Positions 60,673 through 64,000 of a stretch of DNA of 64,000 nt are shown here, piece after piece (within the stretch, counting starts at the first letter, position 1; the number at the start of each line of letters is the position of its first letter). The notes beneath the pieces are model-generated. The model did not search any database. It saw only the letters and a list, made by a program, of their open reading frames with translations, and had not been told where the DNA came from. Source of the DNA: Chromobotia macracanthus (lineage: Eukaryota > Chordata > Actinopteri > Cypriniformes > Botiidae). Position numbers and translations under genes: made by a program. The stretch lies in NCBI GenBank assembly GCA_036877525.1, contig JAZGTH010000007.1, positions 5,653,501 to 5,717,500 of the forward strand. The letters are read 5' to 3'.

Positions 60673-63600
60673 ATTTAACAGGAAAAGCAACACCTTCATT
60701 TGTGATGTTTGAGTGTGTTTATACCTGTTGCTTGTTTCTGTGCGGCGCTGCCATCGAAACCTTCTCCTGAAAACATTAGAATCATTCATGGTTGTCATAT
60801 TCACTGCATCATAGAAACTTGAGACCTTGGTGAAATCTCAGTTCAAGACAGACTGTGTGACCACCAATGTTTTATGTCACACGGTGAGATAAACATCACA
60901 TTATTTAAGTCATTATTTATATGCTAATTAACTAAGATATTTATGTAGCACATCATACAGAAACTCTGTTATGAACATTTTCAACTGAATGTCCTTTCTT
61001 TTACTATTCTGTTACATTTCTGCACAAAGACTGCAGACCAGCAGCGGATCTGAGACATACAGAGCACAATGGTTCACTGCTAATATGCTAATGAAGTTAA
61101 AATTGCATTTCAGTATTTGATTATGAATTTACAGATATGGTTGGATATAAACAAATGTTTCTCGTACCTCAGTGTCTGCTCTCACGCGCAGATCTCTGAC
61201 CTCATCCCGATACTGCTCTCTGATTCGCTGTAACTGTCTCAGATACTCCTGTGACAAACACACCATCACCTTCACACGATCCCTCCTCTCATATGAGAAC
61301 ATGATAAACGATCATAAAGACTGAGGCACAGGAGCGAGATGTACAGACCTCCTGACCCTTACGTTTCCTGTTCTGAGAGTATGGCTGAGGTGCGTTCTTC
61401 TCATGATGTTCCTGCAGGTTCCTCTCAGCATCTGCTGTGGACGGTCTGAGACCCTGAACACATAAAAAACATCAGTGATTTCACATGAGAATTTTAGAAT
61501 AAAAGACCGTAGTTCAAACCATAAATCCAAAATATTAAAATAATCTTTACGTTTTTATTTTTTAGGTAAAACTAAACTTCTGATTTTTATAAACTCACCA
61601 GCTGTTTCTCGGCTCTAAGTTTGTACTGATGGGCATCGTGTCTCCTCTGCAGAAATTCATCTCTCGCTGCTGCTACACTGTCAACACAAACACCTGAACC
61701 ATCAGCAAGACCATTATATTCTACAATATGAACTGATGAATCACTCACAATAATGTACATGTGAACAGGAAGTAAACAGAGTTTATTCTGATTTCATATC
61801 GATTTAAAGTTTGAGTTTATCTAAAGATGTAAATCCTGTCCTGATCGTGATTCCACAATCCTCAGTGGAGCGCATAAGATATTTGGAAAAATGTTTTTAT
61901 TTTTCCAGCAAAATGAAAGTGAGGCTGTCAGTCACTAAAGGTCTGTCTGACATCTCATCTCGTCTTTGGAAGAACATGTGGGCGAGTAGATACAGAATGG
62001 TTTCTCACAGCTGATAGGGCTGCAGTGCATTAGGTCTGTTGTTAAAGAGATCAGCAGGCTGATGGATGAGATGTTGAGGCTGTAGCTGGTTTAGATAAGC
62101 GTGGTGATGTTTGCAGGGTTTAAACGGATCATTGCTTCTGCGCTCATGATGAACATGTGCTTCAATCTCCATCAGGTTTTCCACCTCAGCGAGAAATTGA
62201 GGGTTTATTAACTAGGAGAAAACAAAGAATTATTGTAACTATAAACTCTTTAGTTAGTATAGAAGAGCATGAGATTATTTGTAAATATATATTTTTAAAT
62301 TTTATATTTTATTGCATTATAAGAACATGCTTCCCTTTTCACATATGTTGGTTTAGAATGCAGAAGTAAAAGTAAAGCAGAGTAAAACAACTTCACTAGA
62401 CTCCAGAAGTTAATAATTGTGAAAATGCGTCATCACACTGTGAAATCTACAGTTAGACTCCTGTAAACTACTGTAAGCACAGTTCTCATGGCTTATATTA
62501 CTTTAATAATAGATTGCATAAAATATACAAAGACATACATGATTTTGAGAGTTGTGTTGATGTGCAGTTGGCCTTCTCTGCTCTGACTGGTTGACGGGGG
62601 TCTTCAGGACACGATTACAACTAATTGCAGCTTTACACACATTATCTGAGGGAAACCGAAAGCAAAACAGAGTGCTGATGTTTCTTGAAACTGTCTGTTG
62701 AGAGTAGCTTTAAAAGGTGAGAGGTTTAACCAGAAGACAGATGGCTGTTGTCACGTGATGGACAGGATTTTTTTGGATGTTACAGCCCTGCATTAAAACC
62801 ATTCAAACACACCTCTGTAATGTGTAGCCTTAGGTCGTGCTGCTGGTGTGTGCTGGTGTATAACAGTGTGACTGAACTCCTCCTCCATCATCTGTGAAGA
62901 AAAAATAGATTATCCAACCTCACTTCAGTTACTACTTTCAGGCCATATGGGAACAAATACAGAACAAACTCTGGTCAGTATATGTACTGTAAGTGACATC
63001 ATCAAGTCCTGCTGTATGACATCATACCTGTGGGTCCAGATGCTTGCTGATGTGCACCTGCAGTAATGGTCGTTTGAGCAGTGAGTTAACCGAGGGTCGG
63101 TCACGAGGACTGACCTTAAACAGTTGGTTAAGCAGAAGACGCAGCTCAGAGCTGTAGCACTGAGAGACTGGACTGTAGCGCCCCCTACAGATTCTCAGTA
63201 CTAACTGTTTTAAATTACTGCCTTCAAACTGTAGGAAACAATCACATTTACACGCACCATCACAAAACCCATCAGTACCGATTGTTTAAAAACAGAACAA
63301 AAACACACACATGCACACAAAGATGCAAACCGGACATAAAGGAGCTTGTGTTGTGTATATTTTATGTGTGTGTGTGTGTGCTGATTTACTTACTGGATGT
63401 CTGAGTGTACAGAGTTCATACAGCACACACCCCAGTGACCAGATGTCCCTACAGGTGACAAAAACACTGACTTTGTGATCGATCATCTGTAGTTATTAAA
63501 CATACTGTATTCTTACACTAATGTATTTTCCACTATAAAGTAACAATGAGCCTGCTGGTTTTTTAAACAGTTTTCAACTCCATTTAGTGACACAAAGAAA

Positions 63601-64000
63601 TAACACATTTCAAATACAAATAATGAAACATTATTTCCAATAAAATGTCTTGTACAGCATTAGAACTCATCTGATCTGAGTGCAGAACATTCTGTGTACA
63701 AATACTAGACAATGAAACACAGGTTGATCTTCACTCAGATCTAACTGGGCTAAAGATTTGTGGGGCAGAATGTGAAGATGTTTGTGGAGCAGAGATAGCT
63801 GACATACGTTTTGTTGTTGTAGGGTCGGTTCTCACAGATCTCTGGAGACAGATAATATGGTGTTCCAATACAAGTTCTTGCGAGTTCCATGGTGCTACGA
63901 TACAGTCAGATAAAAGATCTTAGCAGGAATACGACACAAAACAGAGTGACTGACAAGCTTCAGATGAGCACAGCACAGGAACACAAGAGCACTCACCTGT
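58963..64000 (-). CDS. nek5: NIMA-related kinase 5, 3' part (5' end beyond window)
   Basis: NEK5 is a Ser/Thr kinase linked to centrosomes and mitochondria. Minus-strand exons: 64000-63997 (partial), 63894-63808, 63448-63394, 63228-63028, 62891-62813, 62645-62539, 62211-62009, 61677-61599, 61453-61349, 61248-61168, 60766-60725, 60570-60481, 60259-60034, 59788-59678, 59376-59235, 59164-58963; about 604 codons are present with all phases matching. The kinase C-lobe is visible: activation segment MELARTCIGTPYYLSPEI, then DIWSLGCVLYELCTLRHP, then VSPRDRPSVNSLLKRP. HRD and DFG lie off the window. After it come a basic linker, coiled coil (FLQRRHDAHQYKLRAEKQL, EYLRQLQRIREQYRDEV) and an acidic tail (ESDVELDEERLEPRSDDDDT). 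NEK5 is preferred over NEK1 and NEK3 because YLSPEI and the kinase C-lobe match, and the tail ends in an acidic, NEK5-like stretch. Confidence 0.92.
60631..60670. repeat. (AC)n in a nek5 intron
   Basis: About 20 AC units between nek5 exons at 60481-60570 and 60725-60766. Confidence 0.95.

Overview
This is vertebrate nuclear DNA, almost certainly from a teleost fish and probably a cyprinid. The genes are intron-rich with GT-AG junctions, the proteins match vertebrate families along their length, and the spaces hold typical fish repeats: Tc1-like transposons, small inverted-repeat elements, (CA)n tracts and minisatellites. All assignments come from reading the translations against remembered family sequences; no database search was run.

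Layout, left to right: ccdc138 (minus, 0.2-7.4 kb); a gene-poor stretch with a dead Tc1-like element (7.4-11.3 kb); nms, a neuropeptide precursor (plus, 11.5-13.3 kb); pdcl3 (minus, 14.0-18.3 kb), whose first intron carries a 2.2 kb, 36-bp minisatellite; tbc1d8 (plus, 19.9-34.1 kb), with an intronic 1.56 kb Tc1-like element and an unusual tandem array made from the end of one of its own exons; rpl31 (minus, 35.4-37.2 kb) head-to-head with cnot11 (plus, 37.5-40.5 kb); lcp1 (minus, 42.2-51.1 kb including a likely non-coding first exon); a 21-bp minisatellite (51.8-53.1 kb); lrrc63 (plus, 53.5-58.1 kb); and the 3' part of nek5 (minus, 59.0 kb to beyond the right edge).

The genes do not form a pathway. 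They are two conserved neighbourhoods joined together. As I remember the human maps, ccdc138-nms-pdcl3-tbc1d8-rpl31-cnot11 corresponds to a 2q11-q12 block and lcp1-lrrc63-nek5 to a 13q14 block. Their cell roles differ: centrosome (ccdc138), neuropeptide (nms), CCT co-chaperone (pdcl3), Rab GAP (tbc1d8), ribosome (rpl31), mRNA deadenylation (cnot11), actin bundling (lcp1), an uncharacterised LRR protein (lrrc63) and a NIMA-family kinase (nek5).

The items most worth following up are: an nms precursor that keeps the NMS-related peptide but lacks the neuromedin S core; a minisatellite built from the 3' end of tbc1d8 exon 11 with its 5' splice site; a 34-nt segment in tbc1d8 that is either an ultra-short intron or marks a frameshift; and two long arrays with periods divisible by three that are open on both strands and so mimic genes. 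I found no convincing sign of a wholly new biological system.
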